Assembly: GCF_943733665.1 (NCBI RefSeq)
Contig: NZ_OX030782.1
Coordinates: 3,086,501 to 3,150,500, forward strand
Direction of reading: 5' to 3'
Length of the DNA stretch: 64,000 nt
From: Aquimarina sp. Aq107
GTDB taxonomy: Bacteria > Bacteroidota > Bacteroidia > Flavobacteriales > Flavobacteriaceae
Positions 1 through 9,576 of this stretch are shown one piece after another. The notes beneath the pieces were generated by a model, which searched no databases, had not been told where the DNA came from, and saw only the letters and a list, made by a program, of their open reading frames with translations. How positions within the stretch are numbered: position 1 is the first letter of the stretch; the number at the start of each line of letters is the position of its first letter. Made by a program: the position numbers and the translations under genes.

Positions 1-2
1 CA

Positions 3-1730
3 GTAAGAGCAGAGATTATAAAATGGATGAAAAAGTTACAAGATGACCTTGGTTTTGATGGATGGAGGTATGATTTTGTTCATGGATACGATCCCATATA
101 CAATAAAGAATATAATGATGCTACAAACCCTTACTTTGCGGTAGGAGAATTACTAGAAAGTAGCAGAGTACAAACGAATAATTTTGTAAACAGAACACAA
201 GGTTCATCTTCTGCTTTTGATTTTAACACAAAAGTAAGTTTACAAAATGCAATTAGAGACAATAATTTATCCTATTTAAGAGATGGTCAAGGTAGACCTT
301 CTGGTATGATGGGTATCAATCCAACTAAATCAGTTACTTTTCTAGACAATCATGATACTGGTTTTGCACAGCAATGTTGTGGATCAAATTTTGTTTTTCC
401 AGGTGGAGAGACTAATCTTAGAAAAGGATATGCATATATTTTAACACATCCTGGAAATCCAATGGTATTCTGGACTCATTTCTTTGATACTGGAGCAGGT
501 GTGCAAAATGCTATTAAAGATCTTATAGCAGCTAGAAAAAGTGTAAGAATTCATTCTGGATCTACAATTAGTATTGATGAAGCAAGAGGAGATTTATACG
601 CAGCTTACATCGACGGAAGATCTGGAACACTAGCTATGAAACTAGGATCTGGTAATTGGTCTCCTAATGGAAGTGGATGGACACTACAAACTTCTGGTAC
701 TGATTATGCGGTATGGACACAAGGCGCAAATACTGGCGGAGGAGAAACGGTACCTCCATATACTGTTAATTTCTTTAAACCATCAGGTTGGGGGTCTAAT
801 ATCAATGCATATGTATTTGATGCTGGAGCAAATGCTACACTTCCTGGGACTAGTGATTGGCCTGGAAATAATATGACGAACATTTCAGGAACAGATTGGT
901 ATTCTTTTACCATTACTCCTCCTGCAGGTGTTTCTGCAGCTAATCTTAGAGTTATCTTCAATGATGGAAATAACCAAACTGATGATCTATCGAGGAGTAC
1001 CAATGGGTGGTACCGAGGAAATAATTGGTCTAACAATTGTCCTAGCGATTGTAGTAGTAGTGGATCAGGAACATCCAATGATGTAACATTAAACTTCCAA
1101 AAACCTGGCGGTGGATGGGGTAATAATACCAACATGTACTTATATAATAAATCCACAAACCAAACACTGTCTGGAACCGCAGGTTGGCCTGGAACAATTA
1201 TGAACAACTTAAGTGGTACATCTTGGTGTAGAAAAACTTTTACATTACCTAATGGAGTAGCTACAAATGATGTTGGAGTAGTTTTCAATAATGGAAATGG
1301 TCAACAAACAGTTGATCTCACAAGAGGTACTGATGGATGGTTTATAGTAACCGGAAGCAGTAATGGAAAGAGAACCGGAACTTGGTCTAATAACTGCACT
1401 AATAATTGTCCTACTAACAGAGCAATGGAATTAGCTGATACAGCTGATAAAGAAAATACTTCTATAATAGAAAAAAGTATAGTTACTCTTTGGCCAAATC
1501 CAATTAAAGATAGAGGTACATTAAGCGTAAATACATCAGAAAATGGTATTTTAAAAGTTAGTATCTCTAATATTTTAGGTCAAACTAAAACTATATACAG
1601 TCAAAACACACAAGTAGGAAATCAAACTATAGAAATTAATTCAAGTGATATGCGAGAATCCGGCATCTATTTTGGTACGGTAACATTAAATGGTAAAAAA
1701 CTTAAAAGAATTAAAATTGTAAAACAATAA
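3..1730 (+). CDS. Secreted alpha-amylase (GH13) with tandem starch-binding domains and T9SS signal, 5' end cut off
   Basis: The reading frame is open from the first bases, so the gene starts outside the window; the ATG at 27 is internal. The visible part begins in the second half of the GH13 barrel. GFDGWRYDF carries the nucleophile Asp (codon 72), VGELLES the acid/base Glu (147) and FLDNHDTG the third catalytic Asp (354). Two related starch-binding modules of about 100 residues follow (about 757-1060 and 1081-1410). Each has an NF-KP-GWG opening and a conserved NNWSNNC or TWSNNC end, resembling CBM26-type modules. The C-terminus (about 1470-1730) is a type A T9SS sorting domain with the usual WPNP motif. 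The enzyme should hydrolyse alpha-1,4-glucans outside the cell. Family is certain; the exact CBM family is inferred. The starch role fits the CBM9-like, GH15 and trehalose genes downstream. Confidence 0.95.
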   Translation, partial: VRAEIIKWMKKLQDDLGFDGWRYDFVHGYDPIYNKEYNDATNPYFAVGELLESSRVQTNNFVNRTQGSSSAFDFNTKVSLQNAIRDNNLSYLRDGQGRPSGMMGINPTKSVTFLDNHDTGFAQQCCGSNFVFPGGETNLRKGYAYILTHPGNPMVFWTHFFDTGAGVQNAIKDLIAARKSVRIHSGSTISIDEARGDLYAAYIDGRSGTLAMKLGSGNWSPNGSGWTLQTSGTDYAVWTQGANTGGGETVPPYTVNFFKPSGWGSNINAYVFDAGANATLPGTSDWPGNNMTNISGTDWYSFTITPPAGVSAANLRVIFNDGNNQTDDLSRSTNGWYRGNNWSNNCPSDCSSSGSGTSNDVTLNFQKPGGGWGNNTNMYLYNKSTNQTLSGTAGWPGTIMNNLSGTSWCRKTFTLPNGVATNDVGVVFNNGNGQQTVDLTRGTDGWFIVTGSSNGKRTGTWSNNCTNNCPTNRAMELADTADKENTSIIEKSIVTLWPNPIKDRGTLSVNTSENGILKVSISNILGQTKTIYSQNTQVGNQTIEINSSDMRESGIYFGTVTLNGKKLKRIKIVKQ

Positions 1731-1785
1731 TTTTTTTGTCCTAATTACTTACCAATAATTATCACAAGTTGATATGTTAGTCAAG

Positions 1786-1819
1786 AAGCGGTCGTTTTAA
1801 TAAAACGACCGCTTTTTTT
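1786..1819 (+). terminator. Rho-independent terminator after the amylase gene
   Basis: A near-perfect inverted repeat, AAGCGGTCGTTTTA paired with TAAAACGACCGCTT, is followed by a run of seven T. It lies 55 bases after the amylase stop codon and ends that transcription unit before the CBM9-like lipoprotein gene. Confidence 0.88.
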
Positions 1820-1956
1820 CAACCTTATTTAATTCTGACATCTTTTCTGTCAACTTTACAAAATCTTAACTTTTATATATCGCCAATAAAAAGCGTATTG
1901 TTTTTAATATCTTTCCACTCTTTAAAAATTCAATTATTAATTATAATATTCATATT

Positions 1957-2751
1957 GTGAAAAAAATAGCTTTCATTTTATCTCTAATCATATTGATATC
2001 TTGCAAAAATCAAGAACCAAAAAATTCCGATAAAACAATTGCAGATTCAACGGAAAAAACTGCGCTTCCAAAAAAAGAAAAAAAAGATCATCAAATTCGA
2101 GATATTAAAAAAGCAGAAATAGCTCCCAACATTGATGGAGATATGAATGATCCTATTTGGAATCAGACGAAATGGTATCCTATGGATCAAAATTGGATTG
2201 GAGAGTTTCCTGATTTCAAAGATTTCTTAGGTAGATATAAAATGGCTTGGACTCCAGAAGCTTTGTACATTTTAGTAGAAATTAAAGATGATATCTTATA
2301 TGATCAATATAAAGATCCACTTAAATTATGGTGGGATGATGATTGTGTTGAGATATTTATAGATGCTGACAATTCTGGAGGAGAACATCAATACAACAAC
2401 AACGCGTTTGCATATCATGTAGCATTGGATGGTAATGTTGTGGATCTAGATTCACAGAAAAAACCATTACTTTATAATAATCATGTAAAAATGAAACGTA
2501 CAACAAAAGATGATGTTTCTATATGGGAATTCGAACTAATAGTATATGATGATACTTACCAAGAAGGTAAAGCCAATGATCCTGTTGTTTTATCTAAAGA
2601 TCAGAAATTAGGTTTCGCTATCGCCTATAATGATAATGATACGAGTAAAGAAAGAGAAAATTTCATGGGTTCTGTATTTGTTCCTGGCGAAGATAAAAAT
2701 CAAGGCTGGATTAATGCTGATATCTTCGGCACTATAGTTCTTGTCGAATAA
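1957..2751 (+). CDS. Lipoprotein with CBM9-like carbohydrate-binding domain
   Basis: The start is GTG at 1957, giving a short lipoprotein signal with lipobox ILISC (Cys16), so the mature protein should be membrane-anchored, probably at the outer membrane. A charged Lys/Glu-rich linker (residues 20-50) leads to one domain of about 200 residues. Features such as NIDGDMNDPIWNQ near its start and WWDDDCVEIFIDAD in the middle are typical of the family 9 carbohydrate-binding / DOMON-like fold (PF06452 type). No catalytic domain is visible. Its place between a secreted amylase and a GH15 gene suggests a glycan-binding helper, but the ligand is unknown. It is separated from the amylase by a terminator, so it is probably expressed on its own. 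The convergent GH15 gene ends 47 bases away. Confidence 0.88.
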   Translation: MKKIAFILSLIILISCKNQEPKNSDKTIADSTEKTALPKKEKKDHQIRDIKKAEIAPNIDGDMNDPIWNQTKWYPMDQNWIGEFPDFKDFLGRYKMAWTPEALYILVEIKDDILYDQYKDPLKLWWDDDCVEIFIDADNSGGEHQYNNNAFAYHVALDGNVVDLDSQKKPLLYNNHVKMKRTTKDDVSIWEFELIVYDDTYQEGKANDPVVLSKDQKLGFAIAYNDNDTSKERENFMGSVFVPGEDKNQGWINADIFGTIVLVE

Positions 2752-2798
2752 AATAAATCTCTAAAAATATAGAAAAGGAATTTTCCGTTATAATACTC

Positions 2799-4601
2799 TT
2801 ATAACATTGTTTCCATCAATTGTTCGTCTTTAGTTACATCTTCAGAAAAATTAACTGCGGTTTCTATAAGTGCTAAATGAGAATATGCTTGCGGAAAATT
2901 CCCTAACAATCTTTTAGATTTAAAATCTATATCTTCGCTAAAAAGTCCTAAATGATTACTATAAGATAATAATTGATCAAACATTTCTTTTGCTTTTTCC
3001 TTCTCTCCTATTTTATTTAAGCTATTGATAAACCAAAAACTACAAATAGTAAATGATGAGGACGGCAATCCAAAATCATCTTTGTTCTTATAACGATATA
3101 ACAACCCATCATTACATAATTCTTTTTCTGTAGCTTTTACAGTACTTATAAATCTTGGATCCATTGCCTCTATGAAACCATAAGATTCCATTAATAACGT
3201 AGAAGCATCTAAATCAGAGGATCCATAAGATTGGGTATAAGCCTGCACCTCTTCATTCCAGGCGTTCTTATAAATATCATTATAAATCCGATCTCTAAGC
3301 TCAATCCATCTCGTATTATTTTCTGTTTTACCAATAAGTTCTCCTATCTTAATTGCTCTATCTACAGCTACCCAACATAACAATTTCGAAAATGTAAAAT
3401 GTCTTTCTTCTGTTCTAAACTCCCAAATACCTTTGTCCGGTTTTTCCCAGTTTACATTTACAATATGAACGATACTTTTACTAATTGTCCATAAACTCTC
3501 GCTATCATCTACAGCACAATCAAATTTTACGAATTGTTGGTAAATTACATTCATCAAAATCCCATAAATATCATTCTGTTTTTGATGAAAAGCAGCATTC
3601 CCAATCCGTACGGGACTAGAATCTTTATAACCGCTTAAATGATCCAATGTTTTCTCTGTAAGATCCTTTTCGCCATTAATCCCATACATAATCTGGATCT
3701 TTTCATCTTTATCCGGTATAATATCTATAATAAACTGAAGAAAACGTTGCGCTACCCTTTTATGCCCTAAATCAGAAATCACTTTTATTACCATAGAGGC
3801 GTCTCTAATCCAACAAAAACGATAATCCCAGTTACGAACTTCTCCTATTGTTTCGGGTAAAGATGTAGTCGCAGCAGCCAAAACAGCTCCAGATTTTTCA
3901 TAACTAAGTAATTTAAGTACCAATGCACTTCTTAAAATCTGATCATTATAAACTGCATACGAAGTAGTTTTCTCACTCCAATTCATCCAGTACACACGCG
4001 TTCTCTGTAGCTTAAGATAACATAGTTCTAAGGATTGCTTTAGAATTTTTTCGTGATAACTGATTAAAAAATAAGCATTACCAGATAAAACTATCTCTTC
4101 TGAATTTAAAATAGCTTCTAAATCTAAATCAGAATAAAGGTATAACGTATCATATTTATCTTTATCTGTTATACTTTTTATGTATTCATCAGTTTTTCTA
4201 GAATAAGTCTCCTCTTTAGCATATTCCAATCTAGGATTATATCTAACTCTAAAAGATGGCTTTCCTGAAATCAATTTAATATATCGTATGATATCAGCTG
4301 GTGTATGATAAGTACCATCTTCATTCTGATATCTAGGCATAAAATCTATACTTTCGAAAGCATCTGTCCCATTATTAAATTCGGTAACTAGAATATTTGT
4401 TTTGGCGATATACTTTTGAGAAATAGTATATTTATCTGAAACTAAAATTTCAAAAGAGCCTCCTTTTTTTTCATCTAAAATTTTTGCAAAAACAGACGAA
4501 GAATCAAAATTTGGCAAACAACACCAATCGATTGCTCCTTGTTTAGAAATCAACGCTGCACTTTTACAATTCCCTATAATTCCGTAGTCCAAATTGTCCA
4601 T
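2799..4601 (-). CDS. Glycoside hydrolase family 15 protein (glucoamylase/trehalase-like)
   Basis: The N-terminus (MDNLDYGIIGNCKSAALIS, then GAIDWCCLPNFDSSSVFAKI) is the trehalase-like N-terminal domain found on bacterial GH15 enzymes. The (alpha/alpha)6 part begins near WDYRFCWIRDAS (residues 258-269), with later motifs SSPVRIGNAAFHQKQNDIYG and LDASTLLMESYGF. At 600 residues it has the usual length. There is no signal peptide, so it should act in the cytoplasm on maltooligosaccharides, trehalose or glucans. Family members include glucoamylases, trehalases and glucodextranases, and sequence reading alone cannot choose. It is transcribed divergently from the trehalose synthesis gene across a 92-base gap, an arrangement that suggests trehalose or glucan turnover. 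Confidence 0.93.
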   Translation of the reverse strand: MDNLDYGIIGNCKSAALISKQGAIDWCCLPNFDSSSVFAKILDEKKGGSFEILVSDKYTISQKYIAKTNILVTEFNNGTDAFESIDFMPRYQNEDGTYHTPADIIRYIKLISGKPSFRVRYNPRLEYAKEETYSRKTDEYIKSITDKDKYDTLYLYSDLDLEAILNSEEIVLSGNAYFLISYHEKILKQSLELCYLKLQRTRVYWMNWSEKTTSYAVYNDQILRSALVLKLLSYEKSGAVLAAATTSLPETIGEVRNWDYRFCWIRDASMVIKVISDLGHKRVAQRFLQFIIDIIPDKDEKIQIMYGINGEKDLTEKTLDHLSGYKDSSPVRIGNAAFHQKQNDIYGILMNVIYQQFVKFDCAVDDSESLWTISKSIVHIVNVNWEKPDKGIWEFRTEERHFTFSKLLCWVAVDRAIKIGELIGKTENNTRWIELRDRIYNDIYKNAWNEEVQAYTQSYGSSDLDASTLLMESYGFIEAMDPRFISTVKATEKELCNDGLLYRYKNKDDFGLPSSSFTICSFWFINSLNKIGEKEKAKEMFDQLLSYSNHLGLFSEDIDFKSKRLLGNFPQAYSHLALIETAVNFSEDVTKDEQLMETML

Positions 4602-4693
4602 ATAACCTCAAGTTCTTTTAAATAAACGTACCTTTATTCACTGAACCGAAATTTAATCAATCAAATTTAGTCAACCAACTTTCACCACCCTTT
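4602..4693. promoter_or_regulatory. Divergent promoter region between GH15 and trehalose genes
   Basis: This 92-base gap separates two divergent genes and must hold both promoters. TACCTTTA at 4629-4636 (+ strand) resembles the Bacteroidetes -7 element TAnnTTTG for the trehalose gene. The complement of CAAATTTA at 4662-4669 reads TAAATTTG, an exact match facing the GH15 gene. No convincing -33 TTG element is present for either, so the promoter positions are tentative. Confidence 0.4.
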
Positions 4694-6907
4694 ATGAGCA
4701 AAACTATCATAATCTCAAATCGACTACCCCTACAATTAGAAATTGATAATAATTCTATTAAAACTACACCAAGTGTTGGAGGATTAGCAACAGGAATGAA
4801 GTCCGTACACTCCGGAAGTGATAGTATTTGGATAGGATGGAGTGGGCTAACCGAAGAACAATTAGACACTAAAAAGAGAAATTTAGTTAATAATGCACTA
4901 AAAAAACATCAATGTGTTGGTGTACCACTTACAGAATTAGAAATAGAAGGATTTTATTATGGTTTTAGTAATAATACCCTTTGGCCGTTATTCCATTATT
5001 TCATGGAATATACTGAGTTTAACAAAGACAGTTGGGAAGTATATCAACAAGTAAATCAAAAATTTGCAGATGTAATTATAGAGAACCTTGGAGAAAATGA
5101 TACCATTTGGGTGCATGATTATCAACTATTATTATTACCAGAAATGATCCGAAAAAAGAAACCAAATGTAACTATCGGTTTCTTTTTACATATTCCATTC
5201 CCTTCTTATGAAGTTTTTAGAACAATTCCTTGTAGAGAAGAATTGTTAAAAGGATTATTAGGTGCGGATCTTATTGGTTTCCATACCTATGATTATGAAC
5301 GTCACTTCCTAAGCTCAGCCCAAAGAATTTTGGGATTAGAAATCAATTTTAATAATGTTCATATTGACAATAGAATAGTAAAAGTAGATTCTTTTCCTAT
5401 GGGAATTGATTATGATAAATTTCATAACGCTGCGACTATTCATAATGAAAAAGAAAAAAAGGATCAAACTGAAATACAACAGAAAATAGACGAACATTTA
5501 GTTAGTGGAGATCGTGCCAAACTTATTTTATCCATTGATCGATTAGATTATACTAAAGGGATTGCTAATAGATTAAGAGCTTTTGAATATTTTTTAGATA
5601 AATATCCTCAATTTAAAGGTAAAGCTAGACTTGTTATGCTTGCCGTTCCATCCAGATCTAATGTTCCACAATATCAATTACTAAAAAACGAAATTGACCA
5701 ATTGGTAGGTAGAATTAATGGAAAATTTTCTGAAGTAAGCTGGACTCCTATTTGGTATTTTTATCGTTCTATGCCTTTTGAAAACCTGATTGATTTATAC
5801 ACTTCTAGCGAAGTTGCTTTACTTACTCCTATTAGAGATGGGATGAATCTTGTAGCAAAAGAATATATTGCTTCTAGAGTAGATCAAAAAGGTGTGCTTA
5901 TTTTAAGTGAAATGACCGGAGCTTCAAAAGAAATGAGTGAAGCACTTATTATCAATCCTAATAATTTTGAAGAAATAGCAGATACATTAAAATTTGCTTT
6001 AGAAATGCCAGAAGAAGAACAAATAAAAAGAAATAAAGCACTACAAAAACGATTAAAAAGATATAATGTAGAGAAATGGGCAAATGATTTTATGGAATCT
6101 TTAAATACAACTAAAACTACTGCCAAGAAATATTCTTTAAAAAAACTGACGCCTTCTATTAAAAAGGATTTATTTAATGATTATAATACTTCAAAAAATA
6201 GAATTTTATACATTGATTATGATGGTACTTTGGCACCCTTTGAAAAAATTCCAGAAAATGCAAAGCCAACTCAAAAAATATTTGATATTTTAGATACGTT
6301 ACAAAGCGATGATCGTACCAAAGTAATTTTAATAACTGGAAGAGATAAATTCACATTTAATAAGTGGTTTGGTCATAAGGATTATACCTTAATCACTGAA
6401 CACGGTGCTTGGTTAAAAGAGTACAATAAAGATTGGGAACTTTTGGAACGAGTTAGTAATGATTGGTTCGAGTCGATCGCCCCAGTTTTAGAGTCGTTTA
6501 CTGATAGAACACCAGGTTCTCTTATAGAAGAAAAAAATTATTCATTAGCTTGGCATTTTAGAAATGTAGATCCTGATTTGGGAAAATTAAGATCCATGGA
6601 ACTAAAAACAACCATACAACATCTAATAGCTAATCACAACCTAGAAATTCTAGAAGGTGATAAAGTATTAGAGATAAAAGTTAGTGGAATTAATAAAGGT
6701 AAATCAGCGTGTAAAATGCTAACTGAAAAAGAATATGATTTTATCTTTGCCATTGGAGATGATTGGACAGATGAATACATGTTTAAAGAATTACCTTCTT
6801 CCTCATATACAGTTAAAGTTGGACTTAAAAAGACTATTGCTAAATATTATGTAGAAGATACAAATCAAGTTCACGAATTATTAAAAGAATTTAATAACCA
6901 ATTATAA
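4694..6907 (+). CDS. otsAB: Bifunctional trehalose-6-phosphate synthase / trehalose-phosphatase
   Basis: The N-terminal half (about residues 1-480) is a GT20 trehalose-6-phosphate synthase. It shows SNRLPL at the start, WVHDYQLLLLPEMIRK, HIPFPSYEVFRTIP, the sugar-nucleotide site LSIDRLDYTKGI, and PIRDGMNLVAKEY. The C-terminal part (about 495-737) is a HAD-family trehalose-6-phosphatase with D508-Y-D510-G-T, LITGRD, TEHGAW and GDDWTDEYMF. The fusion would make trehalose from UDP-glucose and glucose-6-phosphate in the cytoplasm. Such fusions are common in Bacteroidetes. The lack of a signal peptide agrees with a cytoplasmic enzyme. The MFS transporter gene follows almost directly, so the two probably share a transcript. 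All visible catalytic residues are intact. Confidence 0.96.
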   Translation: MSKTIIISNRLPLQLEIDNNSIKTTPSVGGLATGMKSVHSGSDSIWIGWSGLTEEQLDTKKRNLVNNALKKHQCVGVPLTELEIEGFYYGFSNNTLWPLFHYFMEYTEFNKDSWEVYQQVNQKFADVIIENLGENDTIWVHDYQLLLLPEMIRKKKPNVTIGFFLHIPFPSYEVFRTIPCREELLKGLLGADLIGFHTYDYERHFLSSAQRILGLEINFNNVHIDNRIVKVDSFPMGIDYDKFHNAATIHNEKEKKDQTEIQQKIDEHLVSGDRAKLILSIDRLDYTKGIANRLRAFEYFLDKYPQFKGKARLVMLAVPSRSNVPQYQLLKNEIDQLVGRINGKFSEVSWTPIWYFYRSMPFENLIDLYTSSEVALLTPIRDGMNLVAKEYIASRVDQKGVLILSEMTGASKEMSEALIINPNNFEEIADTLKFALEMPEEEQIKRNKALQKRLKRYNVEKWANDFMESLNTTKTTAKKYSLKKLTPSIKKDLFNDYNTSKNRILYIDYDGTLAPFEKIPENAKPTQKIFDILDTLQSDDRTKVILITGRDKFTFNKWFGHKDYTLITEHGAWLKEYNKDWELLERVSNDWFESIAPVLESFTDRTPGSLIEEKNYSLAWHFRNVDPDLGKLRSMELKTTIQHLIANHNLEILEGDKVLEIKVSGINKGKSACKMLTEKEYDFIFAIGDDWTDEYMFKELPSSSYTVKVGLKKTIAKYYVEDTNQVHELLKEFNNQL

Positions 6908-6917
6908 GAACATATAT

Positions 6918-8081
6918 CTGAAACCAAAAATTTATATACTTCCGGTAATAATTATTGCGCAATTTTTCTGTACTTCATTGTGGTTCGCAGGTAATGCAGT
7001 AATTGATGATTTCGCTGCTCAATTTAGTGTAGGATTTAATATTCTTGGATATCTTTTATCCACTGTACAATTCGGTTTCATCGTCGGCACGCTAACCTTT
7101 GCATTACTTACGATAGTAGATAGATTTCCTCCTTCTAAGGTGTTTATGATTTCGGCAATTCTAGGAGCACTTTGTAATATTGCCTTGCTAATACCTAATA
7201 TTACCGTATTAAATGTATTAACAGCTAGATTTGGTACTGGTTTCTTTCTTGCAGGAATATATCCTGTAGGTATGAAAATAGCATCTGACTACTATAAGGA
7301 TGGATTAGGAAAAGCCCTTGGGTATTTAGTTGGTGCTCTGGTTTTAGGAACTGCGTTACCACATTTGCTAAAAGAACTTTCTTGGAATAGCGATTATAAA
7401 ATTGTAATACAATCTACAAGTCTTTTAGCTGCTATAGGAGGAATTTTAATCTTTATGTTTGTTCCTAATGGTCCATATAGAAAACCTGTTTCTAAACTTC
7501 AATTGGGTGTCATCACAGAGCTTTTTGGAATTGTTAGTTTTAGAAAAGCAGCTTTAGGTTATTTTGGCCATATGTGGGAATTATATGCTTTCTGGGGATT
7601 TGTTCCTATATTATTAAAAACATATGTAGAACAACATAGAATAGGAATTCCGATTTCATTTTGGTCATTTATTATTATCGCAGTAGGTTTTTTCTCTTGC
7701 ATCATTGGTGGATATATTTCTTTAAAAACAGGTAGTAGAAAAGTAGCTAGGTATTCACTTATTGTTTCGGGATTATTCTGCATTACCTCTCCTCTATTAT
7801 TTCAGTTAAATACAGAAATCTTTTTAGGATTATTATGTGTTTGGGGAATGGTTGTTATATCGGATTCTCCTCAATATTCAACTTTAGTTGCAGCTGCTGC
7901 CCCACCAGAATTACGAGGAACAGGGCTTACTATAGTTAATTGTATAGGTTTTGCTATTACAATCATAAGTATTCAATTACTTTCATATGCAGTTACCAAA
8001 ATTGATCCTATATATATATTCGTATTTTTAGCAATTGGACCAGCCATTGGATTATATAGTTCTAGAAAACAACTACTATAA
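6918..8081 (+). CDS. MFS transporter, start codon uncertain
   Basis: This is a 12-segment-type major facilitator protein with repeated hydrophobic helices. It has conserved stretches such as AQFFCTSLWFAGNAV in helix 1, ARFGTGFFLAGIYPVGMK and the late APPELRGTGLTIVNC. The first in-frame conventional start is TTG at 6978, but that cuts helix 1 in half. The frame is open back to 6885 and encodes YLKPKIYILPVIIIAQFFCT, a normal N-terminus, so translation probably starts further upstream. No ATG, GTG or TTG exists there; CTG at 6918 is the simplest choice. The gene lies 10 bases after the trehalose gene, consistent with one operon and coupled translation. The substrate is unknown; sugar or organic acid transport would be a guess. 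Confidence 0.85.
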   Translation: MKPKIYILPVIIIAQFFCTSLWFAGNAVIDDFAAQFSVGFNILGYLLSTVQFGFIVGTLTFALLTIVDRFPPSKVFMISAILGALCNIALLIPNITVLNVLTARFGTGFFLAGIYPVGMKIASDYYKDGLGKALGYLVGALVLGTALPHLLKELSWNSDYKIVIQSTSLLAAIGGILIFMFVPNGPYRKPVSKLQLGVITELFGIVSFRKAALGYFGHMWELYAFWGFVPILLKTYVEQHRIGIPISFWSFIIIAVGFFSCIIGGYISLKTGSRKVARYSLIVSGLFCITSPLLFQLNTEIFLGLLCVWGMVVISDSPQYSTLVAAAAPPELRGTGLTIVNCIGFAITIISIQLLSYAVTKIDPIYIFVFLAIGPAIGLYSSRKQLL

Positions 8082-8142
8082 ACTCTTAACAAATACTTAA
8101 GAGAATACTTGATAATTCAGTGTATTTTAGAAAACAAAACCA

Positions 8143-9324
8143 ATGCGAAAACATCTCTCATTCATACTACTATTTCTTGTTTTTATAGTATCAGCCCAAC
8201 CAAGCACTGAAGTCTATTTGTTTGATATTCTTGTAAATGGAGAAACATTAGAGCTAAAAAACAAACGAAACATTTCTAATAACGAAGGATACGACAACCA
8301 GCCATCCTTTTACAATGATAATATTGTACTTTTTGCTTCTACTAGAAACAAACAAACGGACATTGCCAAATATAATATTAGAGATAATAAGGTAGATTGG
8401 ATATCTCAAACAGCAATAGGCAGCGAATATTCCCCTACTAAAATTCCAAATCAAAAGGCAGTATCCGCTATCAGATTAGATACAACAGGAACACAGTTAT
8501 TGTATCAATATGACTTTAAAAGTGGAAAACCAACCATTCTTATAAAAGATCTAATTATTGGCTATCACGTTTGGTTTGATCAAAACACATTAGTTTCTTC
8601 TGTTTTAGAAGATGGAGGCTTATCACTAGTAGTCTCTAATCTTAAGACAAAGGTAAATAAGACTTTTCAGAAAAAAATAGGACGATCATTACATAAAATC
8701 CCCAATACACCACTCATTAGTTATATAAGTAAAGAAAATGAAGAATGGGAAATAAGGTCGTTAAATCCAATTACCGGTGAAACTAATAAAATAATCAGCA
8801 CCATACCAGAAGCTGAGGATATGTGTTGGTTGATTAATGGAACCATTTTAATGCCAAAAGGGAATACTATTTTTAAGTTCAACCCTAAAACGGATACTCG
8901 TTGGAGTATCTTTCATACATTTCTTGATAACGAAATTGCTAATATTAGCAGAATTAAATCCAACGAAATAGGAACAATGCTCGCTTTAGTATCAGATGTT
9001 TCTCCGGAACAAATTGTACAAAAACAACTAGATGCTTATAACAAACGAGATGTTAATGGCTTTGTAGATACGTATTCGGATAATATAAAAGTATATAATT
9101 ATCCAAATAAATTGATTTACGAAGGAAAAGATCGACTAAAAAAAGGATATGCCTCTTTTTTCGAACAAACTCCAGACTTACATTGCGAAGTAAAAAAACG
9201 GATTGTTTATGGTAATAAAGTAATTGATGAAGAATTTCTGATCATGAATGGTCAAAAGAGAAAAGCTGTCGCGATTTACGAAGTAGAGAATGGAAAAATT
9301 GCTAAGGTTACTTTTATACAATGA
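8143..9324 (+). CDS. Secreted beta-propeller protein with C-terminal SnoaL/NTF2-like domain
   Basis: A signal peptide (MRKHLSFILLFLVFIVSAQ) predicts export. Residues 20-285 contain PD40/WD40-like blades, with stretches such as GYDNQPSFYNDNIVLFAS and GTQLLYQYDF. From about residue 287 (VSPEQIVQKQLDAYNKRDVN) the sequence becomes a compact alpha+beta domain. This part resembles SnoaL-like / NTF2-fold proteins, with the typical YNKRDVNGFVDTYSDNIKVY opening. Propeller proteins of this type are often annexes of metal-dependent hydrolases, but no catalytic residues are evident here. It follows the MFS gene by 61 bases and may be on the same transcript. The function is unknown. Confidence 0.85.
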   Translation: MRKHLSFILLFLVFIVSAQPSTEVYLFDILVNGETLELKNKRNISNNEGYDNQPSFYNDNIVLFASTRNKQTDIAKYNIRDNKVDWISQTAIGSEYSPTKIPNQKAVSAIRLDTTGTQLLYQYDFKSGKPTILIKDLIIGYHVWFDQNTLVSSVLEDGGLSLVVSNLKTKVNKTFQKKIGRSLHKIPNTPLISYISKENEEWEIRSLNPITGETNKIISTIPEAEDMCWLINGTILMPKGNTIFKFNPKTDTRWSIFHTFLDNEIANISRIKSNEIGTMLALVSDVSPEQIVQKQLDAYNKRDVNGFVDTYSDNIKVYNYPNKLIYEGKDRLKKGYASFFEQTPDLHCEVKKRIVYGNKVIDEEFLIMNGQKRKAVAIYEVENGKIAKVTFIQ

Positions 9325-9576
9325 TCTTTTTTACAGATTTCAAGTTTTTTTAAACATAAAAAACCTGAGAAAATAATAATCATTTTAAAGCAAATTGAAA
9401 TTATAGATGTTTTCTTAATTTGATGAGTTCTTGTATTAAAATAAAAATTCAATTACTAAAAATTAATACATTTAATACCATAAAAGATCATCGCTTAATC
9501 AAAAATTAGTAATTCAAAACCTGTAACTAAAAATTCTATCCGCAGTCCTTAGTTATAAAGTAAACTTGAATCTAAT

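Noticed and set aside
704..1288. Long antisense frame of 194 codons over the amylase starch-binding repeats
   Set aside because: It is a shadow of the repeated CBM coding sequence; it has no start context or known motif.
8083..8103. Hairpin CTCTTAA/TTAAGAG after the MFS gene
   Set aside because: The stem is A+T-rich and no T-tract follows, so it is not a convincing terminator.
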